From positions 1-64,000 of the forward strand of contig NZ_PXNP01000023.1 in assembly GCF_003007675.1 (NCBI RefSeq): a DNA stretch of 64,000 nt, given 5' to 3'. A program made the position numbers and the translations under genes. This DNA is from Marinobacter fuscus (GTDB lineage Bacteria; Pseudomonadota; Gammaproteobacteria; Pseudomonadales; Oleiphilaceae). Shown one piece after another: positions 1-11,857 of this stretch; positions within the stretch are counted from its first letter, which is position 1, and each line of letters begins with the position of its first letter. The notes below the pieces were generated by a model. It saw only the letters and a list, made by a program, of their open reading frames with translations. It had not been told where the DNA came from and searched no databases.

Positions 1-23
1 CTTTCTGATCACTGGGTCAGATT

Positions 24-36
24 TGCTCTTTAACAA
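24..36 (+). promoter_or_regulatory. rRNA boxA antitermination element in the 16S-23S spacer
   Basis: The sequence TGCTCTTTAACAA matches the rrn boxA that loads the NusB/NusE antitermination complex on nascent rRNA. It lies about 165 bases before the 23S gene, as expected in the spacer. The rest of positions 1-200 holds no recognisable tRNA; any spacer tRNAs would be upstream of the window. Confidence 0.8.
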
Positions 37-192
37 ATTGGACGAGATAGAACAGAATATTCTTCTCTCATTATCTCCGAGAGAAGATTGTTCAAAGTGA
101 TAGCGATTTCAAGCGTTATCCGGTGTTATCGTTGAGGTTGTTGATGAAACAGCCACAAGAGATTGAGTTCCTCGGAACCCAGTTATCTTGGG

Positions 193-200
193 GTTATATA

Positions 201-207
<7 letters not shown>
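193..207 (+). other. 5-prime arm of the 23S processing stem
   Basis: GTTATATAGTCAAGC is perfectly complementary to GCTTGACTATATAAC at 3082-3096. Pairing of these arms makes the terminal helix plus the extension that RNase III normally cuts in pre-23S RNA. The pairing is read directly; the cleavage is inferred from the family. Confidence 0.75.
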
Positions 208-3090
<2,883 letters not shown>

Positions 3091-3190
3091 TATAACACCC
3101 AAGATAATTGCGGATAACCTGCGAAATCGTTCATCACAGCGGAGTGAAAACTCCCATCTTCTATCCCGTCCAACCAGTGATCAACCGATT

Positions 3191-3307
3191 TGCCTGACGA
3201 CCATAGCGGTCTGGAACCACCTGATCCCATCCCGAACTCAGAAGTGAAACAGTCCTGCGCCGATGGTAGTGTGGCGTTGCCCATGTGAGAGTAGGTCATC
3301 GTCAGGC
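3191..3307 (+). rRNA. rrf: 5S ribosomal RNA
   Basis: The sequence starts TGCCTGACGA and ends TCGTCAGGC, which pair to close helix I. Internal blocks (CCCATCCCGAACTCAGAAGTG, then CGCCGATGGTAGTGTGG) are typical 5S. It lies about 100 bases after 23S in the usual order, and no tRNA follows before the terminator. Confidence 0.96.
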
Positions 3308-3317
3308 TCCTAATACC

Positions 3318-3350
3318 AAACCCCAGCTTCTATGAAGCTGGGGTTTTTTT
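3318..3350 (+). terminator. rRNA operon intrinsic terminator
   Basis: AACCCCAGCTTC and GAAGCTGGGGTT form a strong GC-rich hairpin with a TAT loop, followed by a run of T. It lies 11 bases after the 5S gene and closes the rRNA operon. Confidence 0.9.
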
Positions 3351-3378
3351 ATTTTGGGCTTCAGAGAAGTGATATACT
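3349..3378 (+). promoter_or_regulatory. Candidate leuA promoter
   Basis: A good -10 hexamer TATACT lies at 3373-3378, 42 bases before the leuA start. The best -35 at 18-bp spacing is a weak TTTATT at 3349. It lies just after the rrn terminator, so leuA most likely has its own promoter. I see no leucine-rich leader peptide. Confidence 0.4.
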
Positions 3379-3420
3379 CGGCACGACAATTAAATCAAGA
3401 TTTTTGACGGGAGCTGTGCC

Positions 3421-4971
3421 ATGGCTGCAAACGATCATTTGGTGATTTTCGATACGACCCTCAGGGATGGTGAGCAAAGTCCTGGCGCAACCATGAATAA
3501 AGCGGAAAAGCTCCGGATAGCCAAGGTGCTGGAAAAACTGCGGGTTGATGTTATCGAAGCCGGCTTTGCGATTGCCAGCCAGGGTGATTTTGAAGCGGTG
3601 AAGGCCATTGCGGAGAATATTCGGGAATCCACGGTCTGTAGTCTGGCCCGGGCGCTGGACAAAGATATAGACCGGGCTGCCGAGGCTATCCGCCCTGCCG
3701 AGCGTTCTCGTATTCACACCTTTATTGCCACCTCGCCAATCCACATGAAGCATAAGCTGCAGATGGAGCCCGACGAGGTGATTGCTCAGGCTGTTCGGGC
3801 GGTAAAGCGGGCACGAAGTCACGTTGATGATGTTGAATTTTCCTGTGAGGACGCAGGCCGTTCTGAGCTTGATTTCTTATGCCGGATTATTGAAGCTGCT
3901 ATCGATGCTGGCGCGAACACGATCAATATACCGGATACCGTCGGCTACGCTATCCCGGAGCAGTTTGGCGAGACCATTCATCAGCTGCTAAACCGTATTC
4001 CCAACGCCGACAAGGCGATTTTTTCGGTACATTGCCATAACGACCTGGGGTTGGCGGTTGCCAACTCTCTTGCAGCGGTCAGCAACGGAGCCCGGCAGGT
4101 TGAATGTACCATCAATGGCCTGGGAGAGCGGGCGGGTAATGCCTCTCTTGAAGAGATCGTCATGGCGGTTCGCACGCGTCAGGATCTGTTCAATATTGAT
4201 ACCCGCGTCGACAGCCGCCACATTGTGCCTGCATCCCGCCTGGTGTCGACTATTACAGGTTTTCCGGTTCAGCCGAACAAGGCCATTGTTGGGGCCAACG
4301 CGTTCGCTCATGAGTCCGGCATTCACCAGGACGGAGTGCTCAAGCATCGTGAAACTTACGAGATCATGCAGGCACAGGATGTTGGCTGGCATACAAATAG
4401 CCTGGTACTTGGTAAGCATTCAGGTAGAAACGCTTTCCGAACGCGGCTGTTGGAGTTAGGTATCCAGTTTGATACCGAAGGTGAGTTGAACGAAGCCTTT
4501 ACCCGGTTCAAGGCATTGGCAGATCTGAAACACGAGATTTTTGACGAGGACTTGCAGGCGATTGCCAGCGATACCCGTCAGAAAGATGAAGAAGGGCGTT
4601 TCGAACTGGTGTGTATGCAGGTTTGTTCAGAAACCGGCGTAGTGCCCCGAGCCACTCTGACGTTGCTCATGGATGGCAAAGAACACAAGGTCGAAGCCGA
4701 GGGTAGCGGTCCGGTTGATGCAACCTTCAAGGCCATTGAGTCGTTGGTCGACTCCGGATGCAATCTGCAGCTCTACTCGGTCAACAACATCACCAGCGGA
4801 ACGGATGCGCAGGGCGAGGTTACCGTTCGCCTTGAACGAGGTGGCCGAATTGTTAACGGAGTCGGGGCCGATACCGATATCATCATTGCGTCGGCTAAAG
4901 CCTACATCGAAGCACTTAACCTCATTTCTCGCGGAGGAATCCGGCAGCACCCCCAGGTAGCCGATGTGTAG
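3421..4971 (+). CDS. leuA: 2-isopropylmalate synthase LeuA
   Basis: Condenses acetyl-CoA with 2-ketoisovalerate, the first committed step of leucine synthesis in the cytoplasm. At 516 aa it is the long E. coli-type form. The N-terminal TIM-barrel opens with [13 protein letters not shown] (about residues 10-22), and the metal-site motif HCHNDLGLA and the block [14 protein letters not shown] follow near 202-240. The C-terminal third is the regulatory LeuA dimer domain through which leucine feedback acts in the family. The ATG has a GGGAG ribosome site. It stands alone among leucine genes here, directly downstream of an rRNA operon, with no leuB/C/D nearby. Confidence 0.96.
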   Translation: MAANDHLVIFDTTLRDGEQSPGATMNKAEKLRIAKVLEKLRVDVIEAGFAIASQGDFEAVKAIAENIRESTVCSLARALDKDIDRAAEAIRPAERSRIHTFIATSPIHMKHKLQMEPDEVIAQAVRAVKRARSHVDDVEFSCEDAGRSELDFLCRIIEAAIDAGANTINIPDTVGYAIPEQFGETIHQLLNRIPNADKAIFSVHCHNDLGLAVANSLAAVSNGARQVECTINGLGERAGNASLEEIVMAVRTRQDLFNIDTRVDSRHIVPASRLVSTITGFPVQPNKAIVGANAFAHESGIHQDGVLKHRETYEIMQAQDVGWHTNSLVLGKHSGRNAFRTRLLELGIQFDTEGELNEAFTRFKALADLKHEIFDEDLQAIASDTRQKDEEGRFELVCMQVCSETGVVPRATLTLLMDGKEHKVEAEGSGPVDATFKAIESLVDSGCNLQLYSVNNITSGTDAQGEVTVRLERGGRIVNGVGADTDIIIASAKAYIEALNLISRGGIRQHPQVADV

Positions 4972-4995
4972 CTGGTTCTGGCGAGCACACAGTGG

Positions 4996-5808
4996 ATGGG
5001 TGTTGAAGTGATTCACTCGGAAGCAGAGCGGCAGTATTATCTTGGAGCTGTCGGGATACGTATGTGGTATGCCCGGGAGCCGGTGCCGGGGGCTGCACGC
5101 AGCCCGGCTTTCGACTTTTCCTCCGGCCAGCGCGAGGCCACCACGGTACCGGAAGTTTCTGGGGTGTCAGTACCTGAACGTACGGGTGATTACCCGCGGA
5201 ACGCCGGGTCCGGGCGTGAAAAAATCGCTCAGCTGCAGACCTTGATGGGCGCTGTTCGGAAAGCCGATACGCCCGAGCAGCCGGGTACACCGGTGCCTGG
5301 GTCCGAGTCGCGGGCTGGCGAGCCGGAAGTGCTTGAAAGCGCGGTGTCCGGGCCGGCTGAGATGCCCGTTGCGGCTAGTTCGGACGTTCCCCGGCTTTAT
5401 CTCAAGTTCTGGCGCGGTGAGCGGGCTACATTGCTTTGTCAGCTTTCCGAGGATGTCAGTCTGTCCCTTCAGGAAACTCTGGCTTTGAATATTCTGCGCA
5501 GTTTGGGCGAAAGCTCGCCTTTTGCTGCAGAGGCCATGCGGTGGCCTTTATTCAATAACCTGAGGGTCTCGGTAAACAGTTCTCAGGATCTTGAAGGCGC
5601 ACTGTCGGGTTGGCTTCAGCCGAAAGGCGCGTTAATTGTGCTCGGGCTGGATACAGCAAAAGGTTTGGGCACCCTGAAAGAGGTTGTTTCCAATCGTGTT
5701 GACGGTGCTGTGATCAATTTCGCAGAGTCACTCGCAGCCCTGAGTTCGGATCCGGCTGTGAAGCGAAAGCTGTGGCTTGCGATTCGTCATTTGGCGCCTG
5801 CACAATGA
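4996..5808 (+). CDS. holD: Diverged DNA polymerase III psi subunit (HolD-like)
   Basis: Probably the psi subunit, which links chi to the clamp loader in the replisome. Two patches support this by recollection of E. coli HolD. Residues 14-32 read YLGAVGIRMWYAREPVPGA, resembling the chi-binding N-terminus with its LGI..W..R.P pattern. The last 30 residues (FAESLAALSSDPAVKRKLW) resemble the HolD C-terminal helix. Between them is a Pro/Glu/Ala-rich stretch (about 42-125) absent from E. coli psi, so the protein is 270 aa rather than about 137. It precedes rimI with an ATGA overlap, the holD-rimI order of E. coli. The start is uncertain: ATG 4996 has a weak ribosome site and GTG 5008 is possible. 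Confidence 0.68.
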   Translation: MGVEVIHSEAERQYYLGAVGIRMWYAREPVPGAARSPAFDFSSGQREATTVPEVSGVSVPERTGDYPRNAGSGREKIAQLQTLMGAVRKADTPEQPGTPVPGSESRAGEPEVLESAVSGPAEMPVAASSDVPRLYLKFWRGERATLLCQLSEDVSLSLQETLALNILRSLGESSPFAAEAMRWPLFNNLRVSVNSSQDLEGALSGWLQPKGALIVLGLDTAKGLGTLKEVVSNRVDGAVINFAESLAALSSDPAVKRKLWLAIRHLAPAQ

Positions 5809-6287
5809 CCGCCCGTCCGCTTGAAGCAAGGGTTGCCAGCCTGCACTGTATGGTGCGTCCGATGGTATCGGGCGACGTACCCGCGGTGATGGAGCTTGAG
5901 CGGCTTGGGCATTCCCATCCCTGGTCTGAAGCGGTGTTTGAGGATTGTTTCAAGGCCAATTACCGGTGCCGTGTGCTGGAAATCGAGGGGGCTATCCAGG
6001 GATATACTGTCGTCAGCTACCTTGCAGATGAGGCCCACCTGATGAATATTTGTGTGCATCCCGGGCAGCGCGGCCAGGGTGTAGGTGCTTTTCTTTTGAA
6101 TGCAGTTGTCCGCGAGGCCCGGCGCGAGGCTTGCACGCAAATGATCCTTGAAGTGCGGGCAAGCAATGAAGCTGCGGCTCGTCTCTATCTGCGCTCAGGC
6201 TTCGATGAGATCGGCCGGCGAAAAGGATACTACCCGGGTGTTTCCGGCCGTGAAGATGCCCTTGTTATGGCGCTACGGTTCACCTGA
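5805..6287 (+). CDS. rimI: Ribosomal protein S18-alanine N-acetyltransferase RimI
   Basis: GNAT-fold enzyme that acetylates the N-terminal alanine of ribosomal protein S18. The acetyl-CoA binding loop is visible as HPGQRGQGVG (about residues 84-93), after the beta-4 segment NICVHP, and the C-terminal RLYLRSGF..IGRRKGYY is typical of RimI. ATG 5805 overlaps the TGA of the upstream holD-like gene (ATGA), implying translational coupling and giving 160 aa. A more internal ATG (5850) is possible. An in-frame ATG at 5772 would lie deep inside the upstream gene and is less likely. Confidence 0.92.
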   Translation: MTARPLEARVASLHCMVRPMVSGDVPAVMELERLGHSHPWSEAVFEDCFKANYRCRVLEIEGAIQGYTVVSYLADEAHLMNICVHPGQRGQGVGAFLLNAVVREARREACTQMILEVRASNEAAARLYLRSGFDEIGRRKGYYPGVSGREDALVMALRFT

Positions 6288-6308
6288 GGCGCCCCGACTC
6301 CGTATAAT
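6279..6308 (+). promoter_or_regulatory. Candidate prfC promoter
   Basis: A perfect -10 TATAAT lies at 6303-6308, with TTCACC 18 bp upstream at 6279-6284 inside the end of rimI. It ends 42 bases before the prfC ATG. Confidence 0.55.
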
Positions 6309-6350
6309 AGCCCCCTCTTTCACCCACCTTGAATCAGGTTATCGTTTTCT

Positions 6351-7931
6351 ATGTCAAACCTTTCACTGGAAGTGGCCAAGCGCCGCACCTTTGCGATTAT
6401 CTCGCACCCGGACGCGGGTAAGACCACCATCACGGAAAAGGTGCTTCTGTTCGGGCAGGCATTGCAGAAGGCGGGCACGGTCAAGGGAAAGAAATCCGGT
6501 CAGCATGCCAAGTCAGATTGGATGGAAATGGAAAAGGAGCGGGGTATATCGGTGACCACCTCGGTTATGCAGTTTCCCTACGCCGACAAGCTGGTCAACC
6601 TGCTGGATACGCCGGGACACGAAGATTTCTCTGAGGATACCTATCGTACCCTGACCGCCGTCGACTCCTGCCTGATGGTAATCGACAGTGCCAAAGGGGT
6701 TGAAGAGCGAACCATCAAACTGATGGAAGTCACGCGGTTGCGGGATACGCCCATTCTCACCTTCATGAACAAACTGGATCGGGATACGCGGGATCCGATT
6801 GAATTGATGGATGAGGTGGAAGACGTACTGAAGATCGCCTGTGCGCCCATCACCTGGCCCATTGGTATGGGCAAGAGCTTCAAGGGGGTTTACCACCTTC
6901 TGAGAGATGAAGTGATTCTCTACCAGTCGGGCCAGGGGCATACCATTCAGGACAAGCGGATTATCAAAGATCTGGATAACCCGGAGTTGGATGAAGTGCT
7001 CGGAGCTTATGCAGCAGACCTCCGTGACGAAATCTCGCTGGTAAAAGGTGCTTCCCACGAGTTTGACCAGGAAGCCTTCCTTGCCGGTGAGCTGACGCCG
7101 GTCTTTTTCGGAACGGCACTGGGTAACTTCGGTGTTGATCATATGCTCGACGGGCTGGTGCAGTGGGCACCACAGCCGCAGGCGAGGGCGACCGATCTGC
7201 GTACCGTAGAGCCTGCCGAGTCCGGATTTTCGGGGTTTGTGTTCAAGATTCAGGCGAATATGGATCCCCAGCACCGGGACAGGATCGCCTTTCTGCGCAT
7301 CGTGTCAGGAAGCTACAATCAGGGCATGAAGGCCCGCCATGTGCGGATTGGCAAAGATGTCCGTTTTTCGGATGCGCTGACGTTCATGGCGGGCGACCGG
7401 GAGCACGCCGAGCAGGCGTTTGCCGGTGATATTATCGGCCTGCACAACCACGGCACTATTCAGTTGGGCGACACCTTCACTGCGGGTGAAGATATGAAGT
7501 TTACCGGTATCCCGAACTTCGCACCGGAGTTGTTCCGGCGAATCCGGCTGAAAGATCCGCTCAAGGCGAAGGCATTGCAAAAAGGCCTGATCCAGCTGTC
7601 GGAAGAAGGTGCCGTGCAGGTATTCAGGCCTATGAAGAACAATGACCTGATTGTTGGGGCGGTAGGTGTTCTGCAGTTTGATGTTGTTGTGGCGCGCCTC
7701 AAGGGTGAGTACAAGGTCGAGGCTGTCTACGAGCCGATCAACGTTGCGACTGCTCGCTGGGTAACTTGTGATGATGACCGCAAGCTGGATGAATTTCAGC
7801 GCAAGAATCAGGATAACGTCGCTCTGGACGGTGCGGACAGGCTCACCTACATTGCCCCGACCATGGTGAATCTGAACCTGGCGCAGGAGCGATACCCGGA
7901 TGTTCACTTCCACAAGACCCGGGAGCACTAA
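6351..7931 (+). CDS. prfC: Peptide chain release factor 3 (RF3)
   Basis: Translational GTPase that removes RF1/RF2 from the ribosome after peptide release. At 526 aa it has the family's usual length. The G1 loop is SHPDAGKTT (about residues 18-26), the G3 loop [14 protein letters not shown] (about 88-101) and the G4 motif NKLD (about 141-144). The RF3-specific WPIGMG and the C-terminal domain ending HKTREH are also seen. It follows rimI, as in the E. coli holD-rimI-yjjG-prfC neighbourhood. Confidence 0.97.
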   Translation: MSNLSLEVAKRRTFAIISHPDAGKTTITEKVLLFGQALQKAGTVKGKKSGQHAKSDWMEMEKERGISVTTSVMQFPYADKLVNLLDTPGHEDFSEDTYRTLTAVDSCLMVIDSAKGVEERTIKLMEVTRLRDTPILTFMNKLDRDTRDPIELMDEVEDVLKIACAPITWPIGMGKSFKGVYHLLRDEVILYQSGQGHTIQDKRIIKDLDNPELDEVLGAYAADLRDEISLVKGASHEFDQEAFLAGELTPVFFGTALGNFGVDHMLDGLVQWAPQPQARATDLRTVEPAESGFSGFVFKIQANMDPQHRDRIAFLRIVSGSYNQGMKARHVRIGKDVRFSDALTFMAGDREHAEQAFAGDIIGLHNHGTIQLGDTFTAGEDMKFTGIPNFAPELFRRIRLKDPLKAKALQKGLIQLSEEGAVQVFRPMKNNDLIVGAVGVLQFDVVVARLKGEYKVEAVYEPINVATARWVTCDDDRKLDEFQRKNQDNVALDGADRLTYIAPTMVNLNLAQERYPDVHFHKTREH

Positions 7932-7953
7932 GCAAGCCACTGGGAGCTCAGCC

Positions 7954-8757
7954 ATGCGCCTGGTTGATGCGCACTGCCATTTTGATTTTCCGGTATTTGA
8001 CGGGCACCGGAAGCAGATAGTTGATCAGGCCAGAGGGCAGGGCATATCCGATATTGTCATACCCGGCGTTCGGAGCAAGCACTGGTCTCGGGTGCAATCT
8101 GTCGCCGGTGACGATTCGGCGCTCTGGTATTGCCTGGGTGTTCATCCTTGGTTCGTTGTCGAGCACCAGCCTTCTGATCTGGCTGAGCTTGAGCGGTTAC
8201 TGGCGATGGCGCCCGGGCGCTGCCTGGCGCTCGGCGAGTGCGGCCTGGACGCTCTCGCCGGGCAGCACTCGATGCAGGAAGACTGGTTTAGAGCGCAAGT
8301 TCGGCTCGCGAGTAACCTCGGCTTTCCTCTGGTGATTCATTCGGTCAAGGCGCACGACCAGGTTTATCAAATCCTTCGGGAAGAACATTGGCAGGGCAGG
8401 GCTTTGATACACGGCTTTGCCGGAAGTTACCAGCAGGCCTGCAAGTTTGTCGATCTCGGTTGTTTTATCGGGGTTGGCGGTACAATTACCTATGAGCGGG
8501 CCGCTAAGACCCGTGCAGCGATTGCCCGGCTACCCGTTGAGGCGCTGGTGTTGGAAACCGATGCGCCCGACATGCCTCCCTGCGGCATTGCCAAAGGCAA
8601 GAACTCGCCTTTGCATCTGCCTCATATATTTGATGCGCTTGCCGGGCTTCGTGACGAAAGCCCAGCAGATCTCGAGCGGATTTTGTTGAGTAATGTCGGC
8701 AGTCTTTATCAGCGTGGCAGTGGGGAGTTACCTTTCGCGCCCAAGGCTGAATCATAG
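7954..8757 (+). CDS. yjjV: TatD-family metal-dependent hydrolase (YjjV-like)
   Basis: Predicted metal-dependent deoxyribonuclease of the amidohydrolase fold. Metal ligands are visible as DAHCHFD (residues 5-11), the Glu in LGECGLD, the His in [18 protein letters not shown], and the terminal Asp in [10 protein letters not shown]. The ATG at 7954 has a GGAG site 8 bases upstream and gives 267 aa, normal for the family. An in-frame start at 7900 would overlap prfC and is rejected. The place after prfC and the sequence suggest YjjV rather than TatD itself; the physiological substrate is not known from sequence. Confidence 0.88.
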   Translation: MRLVDAHCHFDFPVFDGHRKQIVDQARGQGISDIVIPGVRSKHWSRVQSVAGDDSALWYCLGVHPWFVVEHQPSDLAELERLLAMAPGRCLALGECGLDALAGQHSMQEDWFRAQVRLASNLGFPLVIHSVKAHDQVYQILREEHWQGRALIHGFAGSYQQACKFVDLGCFIGVGGTITYERAAKTRAAIARLPVEALVLETDAPDMPPCGIAKGKNSPLHLPHIFDALAGLRDESPADLERILLSNVGSLYQRGSGELPFAPKAES

Positions 8758-8768
8758 GGGATTGGCGA

Positions 8769-8797
8769 AACCCAGAACAGCGGGGTTGGTTTTTTTT
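8769..8797 (+). terminator. Weak intrinsic terminator after yjjV
   Basis: AACCC (8769-8773) and GGGTT (8783-8787) can form a short stem followed by eight T. The stem is only 5 bp and overlaps the -35 of the rplM promoter, so termination may be partial. Confidence 0.35.
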
Positions 8798-8814
8798 CAG
8801 GGTTTGAGTATACT
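8786..8814 (+). promoter_or_regulatory. rplM-rpsI promoter
   Basis: TTGGTT (8786-8791) and TATACT (8809-8814) are separated by exactly 17 bp, a good sigma-70 promoter. It would give a leader of about 140 bases before rplM, long enough for autogenous control. I could not match it confidently to a described L13 leader structure. Confidence 0.65.
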
Positions 8815-8959
8815 TCGCGCCCTGGCTTTTCAATGCGATGTCACTATCTCAGCCCCGAATGGTGTCAACGCAACAAACAGGTGTGAACTGCCTCCGGATG
8901 CCTTGTCTGTACCGGTGGTGGTTTTTAACGTTTCTTATATAGCGTTCAAGGCGGAATCA

Positions 8960-9388
8960 ATGAAGACTCTGAGTGCGAAACCAGAAACAGTAAAACGTGA
9001 CTGGTACGTTGTAGACGCAGCCGGCAAGACGCTGGGTCGTCTGTCAACCGAAATCGCCCTTCGTCTGCGGGGCAAGCATAAGCCTGAGTATACCCCTCAC
9101 GTAGACACTGGCGATTACATCGTTGTTATCAATGCCGGTCAGGTGCAGGTTACTGGTAAAAAGGCGTCTGCGAAGATGTACTACAGCCACACTGGCTTTC
9201 CGGGTGGAATCAAATCCATCAATTTCGAGAAGCTGGTAGACAAGGCTCCCGAGCAAATCATTCAGAAGTCTGTCAAAGGCATGCTTCCGAAGGGCCCGCT
9301 TGGCCGTGCCATGTTCAAAAAGCTGAAAGTCTATGCCGGTGCTGAGCATCCTCATGCAGCCCAGCAGCCCAAAGAACTCGACATCTAA
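8960..9388 (+). CDS. rplM: 50S ribosomal protein L13
   Basis: Large-subunit protein that binds 23S rRNA early in assembly. The 142-aa product begins MKTLSAKPE and has the family core ([48 protein letters not shown]). The start at 8960 gives the exact family length; the reading frame upstream of it is open but is leader. It is followed by rpsI after 12 bases, the usual L13-S9 operon. Confidence 0.98.
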   Translation: MKTLSAKPETVKRDWYVVDAAGKTLGRLSTEIALRLRGKHKPEYTPHVDTGDYIVVINAGQVQVTGKKASAKMYYSHTGFPGGIKSINFEKLVDKAPEQIIQKSVKGMLPKGPLGRAMFKKLKVYAGAEHPHAAQQPKELDI

Positions 9389-9400
9389 CGGAAGGCGGAT

Positions 9401-9793
9401 ATGTCTGTAGCACAAAATTACGGTACTGGTCGCCGCAAGTCATCCACGGCTCGCGTCTTTATCAAGCCGGGTAGCGGTAACATTTCCATCAACGGTCGCA
9501 CCATCGAAGAGTTCTTCGGTCGTGAAACCTTGCGCATGATCGTTCGTCAGCCGCTGGTTGTCGCTGAGTCCGAAGATCGTTTCGATATCTCCATCACCGT
9601 CAAAGGTGGTGGTATCAGTGGTCAGGCAGGCGCTATTCGCCACGGCCTGACCCGCGCGCTGATGGACTACGACGAAACTCTGCGTCCGTCGCTGCGTGCA
9701 GCGGGTTACGTTACCCGTGATGCGCGCAAAGTTGAGCGTAAGAAAGTGGGTCTGCGCAAAGCGCGTAAGCGTCCGCAGTACTCCAAGCGTTAA
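9401..9793 (+). CDS. rpsI: 30S ribosomal protein S9
   Basis: Small-subunit protein whose C-terminal tail reaches the P-site tRNA. It is 130 aa with the typical [14 protein letters not shown] near the N-terminus and the universal basic tail ending RPQYSKR. A GGAAGG site precedes the ATG. It is co-transcribed with rplM and followed by a strong terminator. Confidence 0.98.
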   Translation: MSVAQNYGTGRRKSSTARVFIKPGSGNISINGRTIEEFFGRETLRMIVRQPLVVAESEDRFDISITVKGGGISGQAGAIRHGLTRALMDYDETLRPSLRAAGYVTRDARKVERKKVGLRKARKRPQYSKR

Positions 9794-9812
9794 TCGGCGT
9801 CTTGTCCGATGG

Positions 9813-9841
9813 AAAACCCGGTCTTTTGGCCGGGTTTTTTT
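9813..9841 (+). terminator. Intrinsic terminator after rpsI
   Basis: AAACCCGG and CCGGGTTT form a GC-rich hairpin followed by TTTTTTT. It ends the L13-S9 operon before petA. Confidence 0.9.
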
Positions 9842-9907
9842 GTTTGCGAACCCTGAAAATATTTTTGATCTGGCGCAGGGATAGGCACGGCTGCAGGCCT
9901 TTCCGGC

Positions 9908-9936
9908 TTGTAAGAGAGGGGTAATTTCATTACCAT
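9908..9936 (+). promoter_or_regulatory. Candidate petABC promoter with an internal palindrome
   Basis: TTGTAA (9908-9913) and TACCAT (9931-9936) are separated by 17 bp. A perfect inverted repeat GGTAAT-TTC-ATTACC (9920-9934) sits in the spacer and overlaps the -10. It may be a repressor site or the promoter may lie elsewhere; the hexamers are only moderate matches. Confidence 0.38.
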
Positions 9937-10028
9937 TTCAGCGCTTATATTTTTGGGTTGTGAAGTCCTTTTCGAAGCGCAGTGCCGGTTTTCCGCGTCT
10001 GTGCCTCGCCTGATGGGAGAAAACCATA

Positions 10029-10625
10029 ATGAGTAATGGCGACGTGAGCCAAGGCCGACGCCGATTTCTGATCGGTGCGACGTCTGTGGTGGGTGGTGTC
10101 GGCGTCGTCGGTGCAGCCGTACCTTTCGTGGCGTCCTGGAATCCCAGTGCGAAAGCGGAAGCGGCCGGTGCACCGGTTACCGTAACTGTCGACAAAATCG
10201 AACCTGGTCAGCAAATCACCGTCGAATGGCGGGGTAAGCCGGTGTGGATTATCCGGAGAACCGAAGACATGCTGGCGAACATTGAAAAGATGACGCCCAA
10301 GCTGAAGGATCCCGAATCCGAAGCGGCGAGTCAGCAGCCGACCTATATCAGCGGTACTTACCGGTCTCTGAAGCCGGAGTTTGTGGTACTGGTTGGTATT
10401 TGTACGCACCTTGGGTGTGTGCCGACCTACCGGCCTGAGGTTGCTCCTGCAGACCTGGGCGACGAGTGGCTCGGTGGTCTTTTCTGCCCTTGTCACGGTT
10501 CCAAATTCGACTTGTCCGGCCGAGTGCTGTCCGGTCAGCCGGCGCCGCTGAACCTTGAGGTTCCGCCTTACCGGTTTGACAATGACTCGACCATGACGAT
10601 TGGTCTTGATCCGGAGGCAGCATAA
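10029..10625 (+). CDS. petA: Ubiquinol-cytochrome c reductase Rieske iron-sulfur subunit
   Basis: Carries electrons from quinol to cytochrome c1 in the respiratory bc1 complex. The N-terminus has a twin-arginine type signal (GRRRFLIGA, residues 9-17) followed by a hydrophobic anchor. The 2Fe-2S box motifs are CTHLGC (125-130) and CPCHGS (153-158), supplying two Cys and two His ligands plus the disulfide. The 198-aa length is normal. First gene of petABC; its TAA overlaps the petB ATG (TAATG). Confidence 0.97.
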   Translation: MSNGDVSQGRRRFLIGATSVVGGVGVVGAAVPFVASWNPSAKAEAAGAPVTVTVDKIEPGQQITVEWRGKPVWIIRRTEDMLANIEKMTPKLKDPESEAASQQPTYISGTYRSLKPEFVVLVGICTHLGCVPTYRPEVAPADLGDEWLGGLFCPCHGSKFDLSGRVLSGQPAPLNLEVPPYRFDNDSTMTIGLDPEAA

Positions 10626-11857
10626 TGCAGAAATTAATTAACTGGGTTGATGAGCGCCTGCCGATCGTCGATGCGTGGAACAAGCACCTTGCCAAGTACT
10701 ACGCACCGAAAAACTTCAACATGTGGTACTTCTTTGGCTCCCTGGCCATGCTGGTACTGGTTAACCAGCTGGTTACCGGCATCTGGCTGACCATGAGCTA
10801 CAATCCCTCGGCTGAGGGTGCGTTTGCCTCCGTTGAGTACATTATGCGAGACGTCGAGTGGGGCTGGTTGCTGCGCTACCTGCATTCCACCGGTGCTTCC
10901 GCCTTCTTCGTGGTGGTTTACCTGCACATGTTCCGCGGCCTGATGTATGGCTCGTACCAGAAGCCCCGTGAGCTGATCTGGGTATTCGGCATGCTGATCT
11001 ACCTGGCGCTGATGGCAGAGGCCTTCATGGGCTACCTGCTGCCCTGGGGCCAGATGTCTTACTGGGGTGCCCAGGTTATCGTTAACCTGTTCGGTGCGAT
11101 TCCTGTGATTGGTGAAGATCTGTCGCTTTGGATTCGTGGTGACTACCTGATTTCCGGCATCACTCTGAACCGCTTCTTTGCTCTGCACGTCGTTGCACTG
11201 CCAATCGTACTGCTGGCCCTGGTTGTGCTGCACATCCTGGCTCTGCACGAAGTGGGCTCTAACAACCCTGATGGTATCGAGATCAAAAAGAACAAGGACG
11301 AAAACGGCATTCCGAAAGACGGTATTCCGTTCCATCCATATTACACCGTTCACGACCTTCTGGGCGTGGGTGTGTTCTTCTTTATCTTCTTTATCGTGGT
11401 GTTCTTCTTCCCGGAGATGGGCGGTCTCTTCCTCGAGAAGCCGAACTTCGAGCCGGCAAACGCCCTGAAGACGCCTGAGCACATAGCGCCGGTCTGGTAC
11501 TTTACGCCCTTCTACGCCATGCTGCGGGCGGTTACCGTCGACTTCCTGGGCTTGCCCGCGAAGTTCTGGGGTGTGGTCGTGATGGGTGGTGCGATTGCCG
11601 TGCTGTTTGTTCTGCCCTGGCTTGACCGGAGTCCGGTGCGGTCTATTCGCTACAAGGGTATGCTGAGCAAGATTGCACTCGTAATCTTTGTAGTGAGCTT
11701 CGTAGTTCTTGGGTATCTGGGTATTGTGCCTGCAACAGAAGGCCGTACCAGAGTGGCTCAGATTCTGACCGTGCTGTACTTCCTGTACTTTATCCTCATG
11801 CCGTTCTATACGCGCATGGAGAAAACCAAGCCAGTACCAGAGAGGGTAACAGGATAA
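10625..11857 (+). CDS. petB: Ubiquinol-cytochrome c reductase cytochrome b subunit
   Basis: Integral membrane di-haem subunit of the bc1 complex that forms the quinol oxidation and quinone reduction sites. The 410-aa product has eight or so hydrophobic helices. Haem-ligand His residues lie in RYLHSTGASAFF and in the FALHVVALP segment, and the Qo-site motif PEW is represented as APVWYF near 287. One-base overlaps with petA (TAATG) and petC show tight operon coupling. Confidence 0.97.
   Translation: MQKLINWVDERLPIVDAWNKHLAKYYAPKNFNMWYFFGSLAMLVLVNQLVTGIWLTMSYNPSAEGAFASVEYIMRDVEWGWLLRYLHSTGASAFFVVVYLHMFRGLMYGSYQKPRELIWVFGMLIYLALMAEAFMGYLLPWGQMSYWGAQVIVNLFGAIPVIGEDLSLWIRGDYLISGITLNRFFALHVVALPIVLLALVVLHILALHEVGSNNPDGIEIKKNKDENGIPKDGIPFHPYYTVHDLLGVGVFFFIFFIVVFFFPEMGGLFLEKPNFEPANALKTPEHIAPVWYFTPFYAMLRAVTVDFLGLPAKFWGVVVMGGAIAVLFVLPWLDRSPVRSIRYKGMLSKIALVIFVVSFVVLGYLGIVPATEGRTRVAQILTVLYFLYFILMPFYTRMEKTKPVPERVTG

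Noticed and set aside
1-200. Possible tRNA-Ile/Ala in the 16S-23S spacer
   Set aside because: No T-loop/anticodon pattern can be found; only boxA and the processing stem are present.
3351-3420. Leucine leader peptide and attenuator before leuA
   Set aside because: No Leu-rich short ORF; the nearby hairpin is the rrn terminator.
8815-8959. Described L13 leader RNA
   Set aside because: The leader is long enough, but I could not reproduce a known L13 leader fold by eye, so only the promoter is listed.
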